Positions 52,461-63,325 of a DNA stretch of 64,000 nt are shown in pieces (positions within the stretch are counted from its first letter, which is position 1; each line of letters begins with the position of its first letter). Made by a program: the position numbers and the translations under genes. This stretch comes from Liolophura sinensis (lineage: Eukaryota; Mollusca; Polyplacophora; Chitonida; Chitonidae): positions 32,329,645 through 32,393,644 of the forward strand of contig NC_088305.1 of the NCBI RefSeq assembly GCF_032854445.1, read 5' to 3'. The notes beneath the pieces are model-generated. The model searched no databases. It saw only the letters and a list, made by a program, of their open reading frames with translations, and was not told the DNA's origin.

Positions 52461-53397
52461 GCAGCAGTATGCACAGCTACACAAAAACTAGATAGAACCA
52501 AAGTAACGAAAACGCTATTAATACGGTGTAATTGAAGTGAGCTAACCTTTTACTGACACCGGTCTCCTACTGGAGAAAAACATTGTACCGAATATCGATA
52601 AAGACATAGCGATTCAGGAAGACGATAACGTTGGCTTTCTGAGATCAGTTTTGCTGCAGTTCCATATCTGTAGAGTCTGATAATAACTGTTATTCTGGTC
52701 AGCCTCGGTGAACTATCAAATACATTCTCTGTGGTATTGCGTTTGCTATACGTCAATAATGTTCTAGACTATTGGGTTTTTTGTAAGGCAGGCCCGACCG
52801 GAACTCATCTTTAGGGCTACACTGTGGATTGTAGGGGAGATACCAAACGCCTTTACCATTGAACGGGTTTGGGGAGCTTAATCCACGTCTCCGACTTCGT
52901 CTGATGAATGGAAACATTGCGAGCACGGCACGCCACTCTTTGCCATCATTCACTTTGTTTATTCACTTCATTATGTCCGAGCGACACGTGGAGTGAGGTC
53001 TCCATCTCGCTGGTAATGCAACTTCAACATGTCACTGAGATAACATTTAAAACGCTTAACAGATAACAGCGGCGTATGTTCGGTATCATTGTTTCTGTTT
53101 GCGGAAGAGCCGGACGAGAGAAAATCCATTTATAGATCAGGTGTTTGTGTGTGTGTAGTTACTTGGTACCGGTGATGCCGGCTTTGATCAGTAATGACGC
53201 CGACTCATCGATTTGCTCCAATGCTCCGGTCATCAGCCGCTATACAGCTGTACATTGCACACTGCCGCAACTCAGTTACTTATTGCCCTTTCTACATTAA
53301 ACCAAATCTTCGCCATCGTTTAATGTTCATGTATGCACGGGTTACGTTAAAAACAACATCCAGTTACAATCTTCATTCTTTTACAAGTTTGGGCCAT
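52461..53397. other. Unassigned sequence
   Basis: Nothing recognised apart from a short gtgtgtgtg stretch near 53145. Confidence 0.5.
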
Positions 53398-53775
53398 GAC
53401 ACAAACGACGGACCGCTACGGTGACCTAGTGGTTAGAGTGACTGTTCGAAGTCTTGAGACGCGGAGTCAAACCCGGTCTGGTCATACCAAAGACTTCAAA
53501 AATGATACTTGTGGCTGTCTCGCTTGGCGCTCAGCACTGAGAGGTTAGACCAAGGAAACAGAACTGGTTGATCCGATGACTGGGTGGGTTGTCATGTCTG
53601 GTGTCTTCGGCATGGCACTTCAATTTCGGCAGAACTTTGGCGGTATCATGGAATCGCCCTGCCCTAAGAAGACACAGTATATGCTCACACACCAATGACT
53701 CCCTGTCGTCATATGGCTGGAAAAATGTGCGACGCAAAACCCTAAACATTCATTCGTTCAATGACGACACAACCG
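53398..53775 (+). mobile_element. Older tRNA-derived SINE, second subfamily
   Basis: The head contains 'tgacctagtggttagagtg' (A box) at 53422-53440 and gagtcaaaccc (B box) at 53464-53474. The body includes 'ggtgtcttcggcatggcac'. The 3' domain has gtcgtcatatggctggaaaa followed by a mutated gacgcaaaaccc and a (CATT)n-like end. Flanking gacacaaacg (53398-53407) and gacacaaccg (53766-53775) differ at one base and may be a decayed target duplication. The tail is homologous to the SINE at 50732 but the head and middle differ. Confidence 0.8.
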
Positions 53776-54010
53776 TGGATAAATCACAATTAAGTTAAAC
53801 TAAGAAAACACGTGTTTATCGCTTATTTGATGTAAAAAAGTCCGACATTCGTATACCACTCGTGGGCCATATAGGCGCGTTACAAGTCGAAAATCCCACG
53901 ACCAATTTTGAAAACAAAAAGACATTTTTGCTGCAGGGACGATATTTGAGTACATTCAATGTAAATTTCAAACTAGGAACCTCTGGACAATGTTATGCTT
54001 GAAATTATAT
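53776..54010. other. Spacer between SINE and array
   Basis: No feature recognised. The string 'agtccgacattcgt' at about 53838 recurs at about 54255 inside the next array. Confidence 0.5.
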
Positions 54011-54990
54011 TGCAGTCATTATATACAAAATGACTGTTGCTTGTACTATTGATTATACCAGGTATTGTATACAAAATGACTATTGCTTGTATTATTAACT
54101 ATACCAGGTATTGTATACAAAATGGCTATTGCTTGTATTATTAACTGTACCAGGTATTGTGTACAATATGAGTATTGCTTGTATTATTGACCATACCAGG
54201 TGTTCTATACAAAACGAGTATTGCACTCATGATATACAAATGAGTATTGCAAGTAGTCCGACATTCGTGTACAAAATATATATAAAAATGACAAAATGAC
54301 TATTGCAGTTATTATATACAAAATGAGTGCTGCAGATATTATAAACAAAAAGACTATTGCAGGTATTATATACAAAATGACTACAGCAGGTATTATACAA
54401 AAAAATGACTATTGCAGTATTATATACAAAATGACTATTGCAGGTATTATATACAAAATGAGTGTTGCAGGTATTATACACAAAATGACTATTGCAAGTA
54501 TTTTATACAAAATGACTTTTGCAGATATTATACACAAAATGACTGTTACAGGTATTATACACAAAATGACTATTGCAGGTATTATATACAAAATGACTGT
54601 TGCAGGTATTATACACACAATTGCTATGTCAGGTATTGTACACAAAATGACCATTGCAGATATTATACACAAAATGACTGTTGCAGGTATTATACACAAA
54701 ATGGCTATGTCAGGTATTGTACACAAAATGACCATTGCAGGTATTATACACAAAATGACTGTTGCAGGTATTATACACAAAATGGCTATGTCAGGTATTG
54801 TACACAAAATGACTGTTGCAGGTATTATACACAAAATGGCTATGTCAGGTATTGTACACAAAATGACCATTGCAGGTATTATACACAAAATGACTGTTGC
54901 AGGTATTACACACAAAATGAGTGTTGCAGGTATTATAAACAAAAGGACTATTACAATTGTTATATACCAAATGACTATTGCAGGTGTTAT
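54011..54990. repeat. Minisatellite switching from 46-bp to 27-bp units, with higher-order structure
   Basis: The first part (54011-54230) has about five units of about 46 bp. Each is a 27-bp core (aggtattgtatacaaaatg, then actattgc) plus about 19 extra bases (ttgtattattaactatacc). From about 54290 the 27-bp core alone repeats some 25 times. Between 54620 and 54900, marker units with gctatgtc recur at 81, 81 and 54 bp, showing three-unit and two-unit higher-order repeats. All three plus frames or minus frames can stay open because of period 27. A 240-codon frame here is an artefact of that. Confidence 0.95.
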
Positions 54991-55698
54991 TTCAGTTATT
55001 GGCTTAGCTATTCGTTGAGGAAATTACGATGTAAAACAGACTAGTAACCCTTTCTGGAAATCGTTAACGATAAATGGGCGCTGCTGTGAGGGTGTCAAAA
55101 CCGTTATTCCATACAACGATGGTAAAATACATCTCTACGCCCTGGATGAAACATATCCTCGAAAAGTCAGAAATGATATCAGGGAAACAAAGCAGTTTAG
55201 TTTTTGATCCTCAAAAATCTTCTTACGCTGTGATAATCCACCCCCCATTGTTTTAATCTCTGACCCAGATCACGAGAATTAGCGACACCGCAGGAAACAA
55301 AGGAAGATTAAAGCCACCCATGATGATACCTGTTTCACGTGCTTGAATAATGTCGGCCATACTATATCTTGGACATTTTTAAGATTAGTCTTTCAGTATT
55401 CTCTTAAATACGCGAAAACTGATTCCCGCGAATATATTTTTGGAGAAAATCGGCAAAAATAAATTCCAGCGAATAATACGTACTTTACAGTATATGCAGA
55501 AATTCGTGTCTTCAAGATGGCTGGTTTTTGTCCTTAGCACACTTCCACTTCAAAGTATGTAAAGGTGGCATGATCTGTTACACCGGGTTTCAACCGAGAA
55601 ATGAAGACGAAATATAAACGATGGGTATTCAGTGACAAGTATTGTACTGTCTTCACTCTTTACGTGTCCTATCCTCAAAGCCTTGGCGATTGCGTGTG
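54991..55698. other. Unassigned sequence
   Basis: Nothing recognised. Confidence 0.5.
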
Positions 55699-55912
55699 GT
55701 CATTTGAACATTGTAACACAACTCGTACAACAGTTTGAGTCTGTATTTACCCGCTCCAGTTAGACCGCTGTCATTTGAACATTGTAACACAACTCGTACA
55801 ATAGTTTGAGTCTGTATTTACCCGCTCCAGTTAGACCGCTGTCATTTGAACATTGTAACACAACTCGTACAACAGTTTGAGTCTGTATTTACCCGCTCCA
55901 GTTAGACCGCTG
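55699..55912. repeat. Three near-identical 71-bp tandem copies
   Basis: Units start at 55699, 55770 and 55841 with gtcatttgaacattgtaac and end in 'ctccagttagaccgct'. Only a single substitution (acaacagt to acaatagt in unit 2) is seen. The high identity indicates a very recent duplication, or an assembly-stage artefact. Confidence 0.95.
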
Positions 55913-57637
55913 GTGCAGTTAGCCCTCTGTCAACACAGTAAACGAAGCGGTTATTTGCAGCTAGAGTGTGAAACAGCTTGTGTGCTAATGTTTGATGGTC
56001 AAGAGTGCGTTTCGTCGACCGCAGAGCCTTGGTGAGGAGAAGAGTTGTTATGACATGAGTTTATACTGACTAATACGCTTCATCAGTGACTGAGCAAACT
56101 GGTTTATTATACACACAAGAGTATGGCAGGATTCAGTGAGCGAAGTGATAGTGCCGGAGTAACAGCAAATCACCTCGGACTGACCAGTATCTGTTATGAC
56201 TGATTATTATACTCCTACAGTAGCTTTTGTCTACTGGAGTGCTTAAGACAGAGCATTTACAAGAACAAAGAAGGTATATGTATTGTAATACAATGAAGGC
56301 TTGGCTTACCGACTACGATTATGACTAAACTTGTACCTGGATGACAAAAGTGGGATAGTTTGCATCATCCATATGTGGCTTAAGAAAGAGTGCAACAAGC
56401 CACAAATTGTCTATCTGGACAATTTCCCGTACACTTCCTTCTCCAAACTGGCGTTGGTGGTTTCACTGGGTTTATACCACAACCATTGGTACAGACCGGA
56501 GCCTTACTGGGAATTGCAACTACTGCGTGAGGTTCCGAATGTATTGACCAGTCAGAAATCAAGGGCTCCAGCTGTCGATTGTTCGAGTGAAGCATTAAGT
56601 CAGGTGATTTTCCGGATACCTCCGCGTCGCATCGGGTCAACTCTACAAGAGTGACCGCCTTTATATAAGTGAATAATTTTCAATAGTGACATTTATTCAA
56701 TGAATAAAAAAATAAATAAATTGGTGTGGCAGAGTCGTTTTACGACATGCGAGCAATTCAGAATCGTAAAAAAGAATTAGCTATTTCAAGAGAGAAGAAG
56801 AGACAAGAATGACGTCACCACTATACATGCGGGAGGATCTGTAAGGCTTTAAGCTTTGATCTTTGGCATCTGGCGAAATGTCCTCAAGACAGGGCATTAG
56901 GCAAAGAAGTGGGCTACCAAAGTTGAGCTCAATTGTACTTTTACAAGATGGCCTAATATGCACGAAGCTTTGGAGAAGGCAATTATAGCGGGCTCTTCAC
57001 GAGAATTGACCAGCTTCGGTGAATTTGGTGGCCCCGTGTTTATACAGTCTGTACCATTCCTGATTCACATCTTTAAATTACGGAGAAAAAAATCTGGCCA
57101 GTTTTATTGACGTGTTGAAGAGGTGGTGCCTGGTCGTGTAGCTTACGCGGAAACCGGCACCGGCGCTTTGGATTTCTCGCAGAAATATCAACAAAGGTGT
57201 CTATGGCCTAAGGGAACGGCCAATTAAATCGAGGAAAAAAATAACGGACAAGTACAAAGTTAACTGCTGCCAAAAAGTAGCCGTTCGACAATGTCTGACA
57301 TAACAGGGGCACGTCGGTTTGATTTCTAAGCAAACATCGACACAGACATTTCCCTTCACTCTAAAAGATAAAACCAATCAAAGTTTGTAAGAAAACCGTG
57401 TGACGCAGTTTTTCAAAAATGATTTGTACAAAAAAGTAAAAGTAGAGAGCATTTAACGCCTTAGAGTTGAAGCTCCCCAGGAGACTGTTGAAAACTGCAA
57501 TATAAGATGCATATCTCCATAATATAGTTTTAATGTTTGAAAAGAAAACAAATCTACTATTTAGAAACGTTTTAGCACAATAACTCCAAAGAAATGGAAA
57601 AGAATTAATGTTAAGGCTAGGGGTCACCGAACATATG
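55913..57637. other. Unassigned sequence
   Basis: No gene recognised. Overlapping opposite-strand frames at 56331-56654 have some cysteines on the minus strand but no family resemblance. Confidence 0.45.
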
Positions 57638-57722
57638 GGACAATGGTACGTTAATAGTAACGTACAAAATATACTACGACAAATGTACGATAAATAAATG
57701 TCGTATGTCGCTTTGTAAAAGA
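57638..57722. mobile_element. MITE-like palindromic element, copy 2
   Basis: 'gggacaatggtacgttaata' through 'acgacaaatgtacgat' to 'gtcgctttgtaaaag' matches the interior and right end of the element at 25502-25606 in the same orientation. The left terminal repeat is degraded (gtcaccgaacatat). The two copies lie about 32 kb apart and have clearly diverged. Confidence 0.7.
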
Positions 57723-59102
57723 GGACACAGAACAGCACTCGGCGTGAAAAACTACGTGCCTCTGTCTGAAGTTATATGTTCATCAATTTGGCAAATACTT
57801 AAGTACTGTTTCTTGAATTCTGCTCGAAACAAAATGATACAGACACAAAAGTATAAATTAATGCAATCATCCTGATATTCATGCATCTGTCATTCGACCA
57901 ATTGATTTTAGCAGTGGATCTCAACAAATGCGTATTCACAATACTTGAAAAAAAAATCAATGGCTTGCACTAATTCATCTCCTTGATGTTAAAATTTGCT
58001 TTGAGACAGGATGTATAAAATTTAGATCATCGCCTCAAATGAACTGATTATATATAATTTTATATAGATAAAATTTGACCAATAGGCAGAGGGACAGCTG
58101 TTTGTAGCAGCTGAAAATTATTAGGCAACATATTTTTAGACCGTGTATATAAGTCAGCCCACTGACGACTAATACGAGAATTAAAAACAAGAGCTCTCCA
58201 GAGAAGCACTAAAACACTGACAGTGATGAGCTCTGGTAAAGAGTTCAGTTATGAAAGAAAGAAGAACTGCTGCATATCATGAAAAGAAAGAGGGCAAACC
58301 TAAGAGACGAAAGTTCACGGTGGATCAATAAGAACAAGGGTACCACCAAACACAGCTGTAAAAGATAAATACACTTGCAGTCACACTCAGAGAATATCTC
58401 ACCGTTGGCTGACAAGATTGAAGGCTGAAACAACAGCGGTCGTCAATAAAGATGCGTTTCTGTTGCCTTCTTAGGAAACCCTAGCAAAGAATTTGTGGTG
58501 ATATGTTCGGCGTGAAATGTTATAAAATGGCAGATAATAAACAGCAGTTTCTTTGAAGATTTGTTGAATTATCTGTGCTTTGTGCTTCACGGCAATAGTT
58601 GCCTCCAAACCGTGATCGCCTCTGGTCTGCTGAGATGCCCAGAGTTAACGATCGCTTCCTGGGAGTCCAAAGATTACAAGTCTTTGGTCATACAAGTATT
58701 GCCGTCCAATTGATTCCCCTCCTTCTATCGAACCATCGAGATACGCAGAACGAGAAAAAAAAGAAACGAAATTAAACTGGGTCAAGCTGACACGATTTTA
58801 ATTTCCGGTAAAGTAACTACCCAATTGCGTGCAGTATGGGCGACATGAGGGCGTAGCATTACGATGATCGAAAGCCGGAAACTCACCTACAGAAGACTAC
58901 TGATACGCCAGAGCATATAAATGTAGGTGCATTATTACCAATGGTTTTAGTGAGGAATCCATTATCCTTACTTTGATTAATGGATAGATGGTTGATTGAT
59001 TGAATTATATTCCGAAAGATGGCATCACTGGATTTCACAAACTGGCTTGTACGCTTTAAATGTATTCAGGAGCACTCGCTGGCCCTATTGATTAAAGCCT
59101 AG
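57723..59102. other. Unassigned sequence
   Basis: Nothing firm. A TATA-like tatataag at 58146-58153 lies about 75 bp upstream of short ATG frames (58225 onward) that close within about 20 to 30 codons. It is not annotated as a promoter. Confidence 0.4.
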
Positions 59103-60000
59103 GCTGTACAGACACTCTCTGGTTGTACAGTCACCCTCTGGTTGTGCAACCACCCAGTGGCTGTGCGATTGTCGACTTGGAACGCCTTTTACGGACTACG
59201 AATGATATATGAATGTCGGACTTGCCGCTTATATTTGCAGTCACTCTGTGGCTGTACAACCATCCTCTGGCTGTACACTCACCCTCTGGTTGTGCAGTCA
59301 TCCTCGGGGTGTATAGCCACCCTCTGGTTGTACAGCCCCCTTCTGGTTGTACAGCACCTTCTGGTTGCGCAGGCATTGTCTGGTTGTACAACCATTGTCT
59401 TGTTGTACAGCCTTCCTCTGGTTGTACAGCCACCCTCTGGCTGTACAGCCGCCCTCTGGTTGTACAGCGGCCTTCTGGTTGTATAGCTGCCTTCTGGTTG
59501 TACAGCCACCGTCTGGTTATACAGTCACCTTCTGGTTGCACAGCCATTGTCTTGTTGGCCACTCTCTGGTTTACAGCCCCCTTCTGGTTGTACAGCCGCC
59601 CTCTGGTTGTACAGCCGCCTTCTGGTTGTACAGTCACCTTCTGGTTGCACAGCCACTGTCTTGTTGAACAGCCTTCCTCTGGCTGTGTGGCGACCTTCTG
59701 GTTATATAGCCGCCCTCTGGTTGTACAGCGCCCTCTGGTTATACAGTCGCCCTCTGATTGTACAACCACTGTCTGGTTGCACAGCCATTGTCTTGTTGAA
59801 CAGCCTTCTTCTGGCTGTGTGGCGACCTTCTGGTTGTATAGCCGCCCTCTGGTTGTACAGCCGCCCTCTGGTTGTACAGTCGCCCTCTGGTTGTACAACC
59901 ACTGTCTGGTTGCACAGCCACTGTCTTGTTGAACAGCCTTCTTCTGGCTGTCTGGCCACCCTCTAGTTGTACAGCCACCTTCTGGTTGTATAAACCACCT
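59103..60000. repeat. Minisatellite, 19-bp unit, over 40 copies with 133-bp higher-order repeats
   Basis: The basic unit is 'ccctctggttgtacagccg', 19 bp, with variants in the linker (cag, caac, tag) and in the core (ttctgg, tgtctgg). In the right half, marker units containing ttgttgaacagcc occur at 59661, 59793 and 59926, spaced 132 and 133 bp, i.e. seven units. The array is interrupted by an unrelated segment at 59167-59241. Frames with QPEGGCTTRG-type 19-residue repeats are artefacts (3 x 19 = 57). Confidence 0.95.
59167..59241 (+). repeat. Exon-like dispersed repeat, copy inside the 19-bp array
   Basis: The segment matches 5568-5640, including 'ttggaacgccttttacgga' and 'atatgaatgtcggac', and sits between array units. 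In the frame equivalent to the first copy it reads CDCRLGTPFTDYE followed by a stop where the other copy has tryptophan. If the repeat was ever coding, this copy is dead. Its position shows it was either inserted into the array or present before the array expanded around it. Confidence 0.75.
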
Positions 60001-60892
60001 CTGATGAGTCATCACATAGCCTATGTACAACTACGGCCTTGTGGGTAGGCTCCACCAAGTGATATTCTACTGTAAAGGTGCTGCACTACTGAAAGCAATG
60101 TTGTGGTTGTCAGTAGTAAGAAAATGGGACCTGTATTCATGTAATTATAGTTCTTCGAGTTATTTTTAAGTATCTATGCTTATTTTATTAGGATAAGTAA
60201 TAACCCACTAAAGCCATTTTATTTTATACGACACATCCGTTTTATACGGGTCACAAATAGATTTAAATTTCGGTCTACCTTTTTCATTCGTCCAAATTCC
60301 AAGTAGATACTTGTCGTTCCAGCTGCTATATGACGTGGTGTGCGATATAAGTGACTTAGTTCTGACGAATGATAATCTGTCATTAGTGAAATTCCATGTC
60401 AACACTGATGCCTCATTTCTACCGCGAGTATGTAGATCGATGATACCTGGTCAACTGGCTCCACTGTGTCCTGTACCACGCGAGAATAAGGTCACGTGAA
60501 TACGTAATGTCTTCGTAATAGACTATACAGGTCGACACGCGACTTTGCCTTACGTCACCAGGGTAATGACCCCATGCATAAGTTAAGAACTAATGTCACA
60601 CTATTGTTGTGAGAAAGTAGCGGAAAAGTACTGGTTCGAAGCAGTGGGTTGAATCGATATTTTCATAAAATATCTGATGTGATCACATATTATTTTATCC
60701 TGGGTATTCTTTTCCACTGTACTGTTATCAATAAGAGTCTGTAATTTTGAGTTAAAATGAATTCTTCAACAGTTGAGATTCAAATCTTCGGAGTATTGCT
60801 TGCATTACATTTTGCCCTAATAATCAGTGAATAATTCAAGTCGCACATTTTTACATTTTCGTTTAGTACATTTTCCGATAAGTAGGTATAGT
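60001..60892. other. Unassigned sequence
   Basis: Nothing recognised. Confidence 0.5.
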
Positions 60893-62070
60893 ACTCTGAA
60901 GAAAATGAATCCAGGGTCATGGCTTAATGTCACTTAGAGCACTCTGAAGAAAACGAATCAAGGGTCATGGCTTAATGTCACATAGAGCACCCTGAAGAAA
61001 ATGAATCCAGGGTCATGGCTTAACGTCAAATCTAGGACTCTGAATAATGAATCAAGGGTCATGGCTTAATGTCACATAGAGCACTCTGAAGAAAATGAAT
61101 CAAGGGTCATGGCTTAATGTCACATAGAGCACCCTGAAGAAAATGAATGAAGGGTCATGGCTTAATGTCACATAGAGCACTCTGAAGAAAATGAATCCAT
61201 GGTCATGGCTTATTGTCATACAGAGCACTCAGAAAAGAATGAACCAAGGGTCATGGCTTAACGTCACATATAGCACTCTGAATAATGAATCAAGGGTCAT
61301 GGCTTAACGTCACATCGAACACTCTGAAGAAAATGAATCCAGGGTCATGGTTTAAAGTCACATCGAGCACTCTGAAGAGAATGAACCAAGGGTCATGAAT
61401 TAACGTCACATCGAACAATTTGAAGAGAATAAATCAAGGGTCATGGCTTAACGTCAAATCTAGAACTCTGAATAATGAATCAAGTGTCATGGCTTAACGT
61501 CAAATCTAGAACTCTGAATAATGAATCAAGGGTCATGACTTAACGTCAAATCTAGAGCTCTGAATAATGAATCCAGGGTCATGGCTTAACATCAAATCTA
61601 GAACTCTGAATAATGAATCAACGGTCATGGCTTAACGTCAAATCTAGAACTCTGAATAATGAATCAAGGGTCATGGCTTAACGTCAAATCTAGAACTCTG
61701 AATAATGAATCAAGGGTCATGACTTAACGTCAAATCTAGAACTCTGAATAATGAATCCAGGGTCATGGCTTAACGTTAAATCTAGAACTCTGAATAATGA
61801 ATCAAGGGCTTAACGTCAAATCTAGAACTCTGAATAATGAATCAAGGGTCATGGTTTAACGTCACATCGAACAATCTGAAGAGAATGAATCAAGGGTCAG
61901 GGCTTAATGTCACATCGAACAATCTGAAGAGAATAAATCAAGGGTCATGGTTTAACGTCACATTGAACAATCTGAAGAGAATGAATCCAGGGTCATGGCT
62001 TAATGTCACATAGAGCACTCTGAATAATGAATCCAGGGTCATGGCTTAACGTAGCATCTAGAACTCTGAA
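60893..62070. repeat. Minisatellite, 46/48-bp units, about 25 copies
   Basis: All units share 'gggtcatggcttaa'. Two forms exist: about 48 bp with 'actctgaagaaaatgaatc' and 'tgtcacatagagc', dominating the left part and the last units, and 46 bp with 'actctgaataatgaatc' and 'cgtcaaatctaga', forming a homogeneous central block (about 61440-61850). A unit near 61805 lacks the tcatgg block. The block structure suggests local homogenisation of one variant. Confidence 0.97.
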
Positions 62071-63015
62071 GCAAGTGACTGAATAATTAGGCTTTTATTC
62101 CAGACGAAGGGAAGAACAATGTTTCTTATTTGGGTTGATTAATACATTGATTTACCCCGCCATTTTCGCAGTAAATTTAGTAAACCTCAGTATTAAACTT
62201 TTGTAGCATCTTAAAATATTTAGGCGTATAGTAGAAACCAAAATTAATATTAGAAAACAGACAACTGATTTGTCCCATGACTTTATATTCTTCATAAATG
62301 TCAACCCTCGGTTTAACACTCACCAACCCCTAACATTACCGGGGGAAGAGGGGAAGGGGTGCAGCGTTTACAGGTCTGGTGACTAGCAGTAGCTACATAA
62401 AGACCGAATCAGTTGCTAAGTCCTTTTCCGTCCTGTAGGGAAAAAGTAATAAACCACAGCTCTTGAAATAAAACCAGGCAATGGCATAAATTATGGGTTA
62501 CACCACGGCGAAATAAACATTTCCGTCTCCAAACCGAGTGATTATTTTTCAATTTCCCCGATCTGATCTCGGTTAAAGCTTTCCCGCCGCGGCCGAGGCG
62601 GGCTTAGTTTCGAGTTCTGCCAGAAGTCAGCTAACATGACGTCAAGCTCATGCTGGCTCCGACTGGGGACGCTGAAGCGAGTTGTAGTCGCCTCCAAATG
62701 CTTATTACTCGGCGATATATTTCAAATTAAGCTGCCCAGGCAATATCAGGATATTTTCTTACAGCCCATAGAATCTGTCGTCGTACCCTGGACAGGCAGC
62801 GATATTAGTTTTCGATCCTTTACCCAGATTTCCTCGGTTATGATCTCCCGCCAAGTGGGACTCTAGCCGGCTAGAAGAGGCGAACTCGTGAGAGCCGTCA
62901 TCAGTTACAGGACACTCGTCAGACTGACATTCACATCTCAGTATTCTCACCAGGCCTGCGGTTTGAAACCATCCCCTGGCTGTAGATCATTTAAATGTAC
63001 AACCGGCCAATAAAT
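62071..63015. other. Unassigned sequence with a GC-rich, non-repetitive part
   Basis: No gene recognised. Positions 62540-62960 are GC-richer than the flanks and include gccgcggccgaggcgggc. Frames here are short. A regulatory element or small CpG-rich patch is possible but unsupported. Confidence 0.4.
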
Positions 63016-63325
63016 GGCAAACAAGCATTTGTTATATACTGTCACAGCCTAGTGGACGTGGGCAAACAAGCATGTACATTTGTTATAAACTGTCACACCC
63101 TAGTGTACGTCGGCAAATAAGCATATACATTTCTTATAAACTGTCACAGCCTAATGTACCTCGACTAATAAGCATGTACATTTTTTATAAACTGTCACAC
63201 CCTGGCGTACGTCAACAAACAACCATGTACATTTGTTATAAACTGTCACATCCTGGTGTACGTCGGCAAACAAGCATGTACATTTGTTATAAACTGTCAC
63301 ACCCTGGTGTACGTCGACAAACAAA
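63016..63325. repeat. Minisatellite, 51-bp unit, about 6 copies
   Basis: The unit contains 'acaagcatgtacatttgtta', 'taaactgtcacaccc' and 'gtgtacgtcggca'. The first copy is shortened by loss of gtacatt. Period 51 gives 17-residue repeats on both strands (MYICYKLSHPGVR plus), again without other coding evidence. Confidence 0.95.

Noticed and set aside
53408-53480. Functional tRNA gene
   Set aside because: A and B boxes are present but the stem pairing is degraded and the body continues into a SINE, so it is a SINE head.
53531-53749. 72-codon minus-strand frame FFQPYDDRESLVCEH and onward
   Set aside because: It lies wholly inside the SINE at 53398-53775 and is a by-product of the SINE 3' domain.
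54296-55044. 240- and 210-codon overlapping frames
   Set aside because: Both come from the 27-bp array and overlap in different frames, which coding constraint would not predict.
58146-58300. TATATAAG followed by short ATG frames
   Set aside because: The frames close within about 30 codons and TATA-like strings are common in this AT-rich DNA.
59131-60030. 299-codon minus-strand frame with QPEGGCTTRG repeats
   Set aside because: The 19-bp array yields 19-residue repeats by arithmetic. Plus-strand frames of similar length overlap it.
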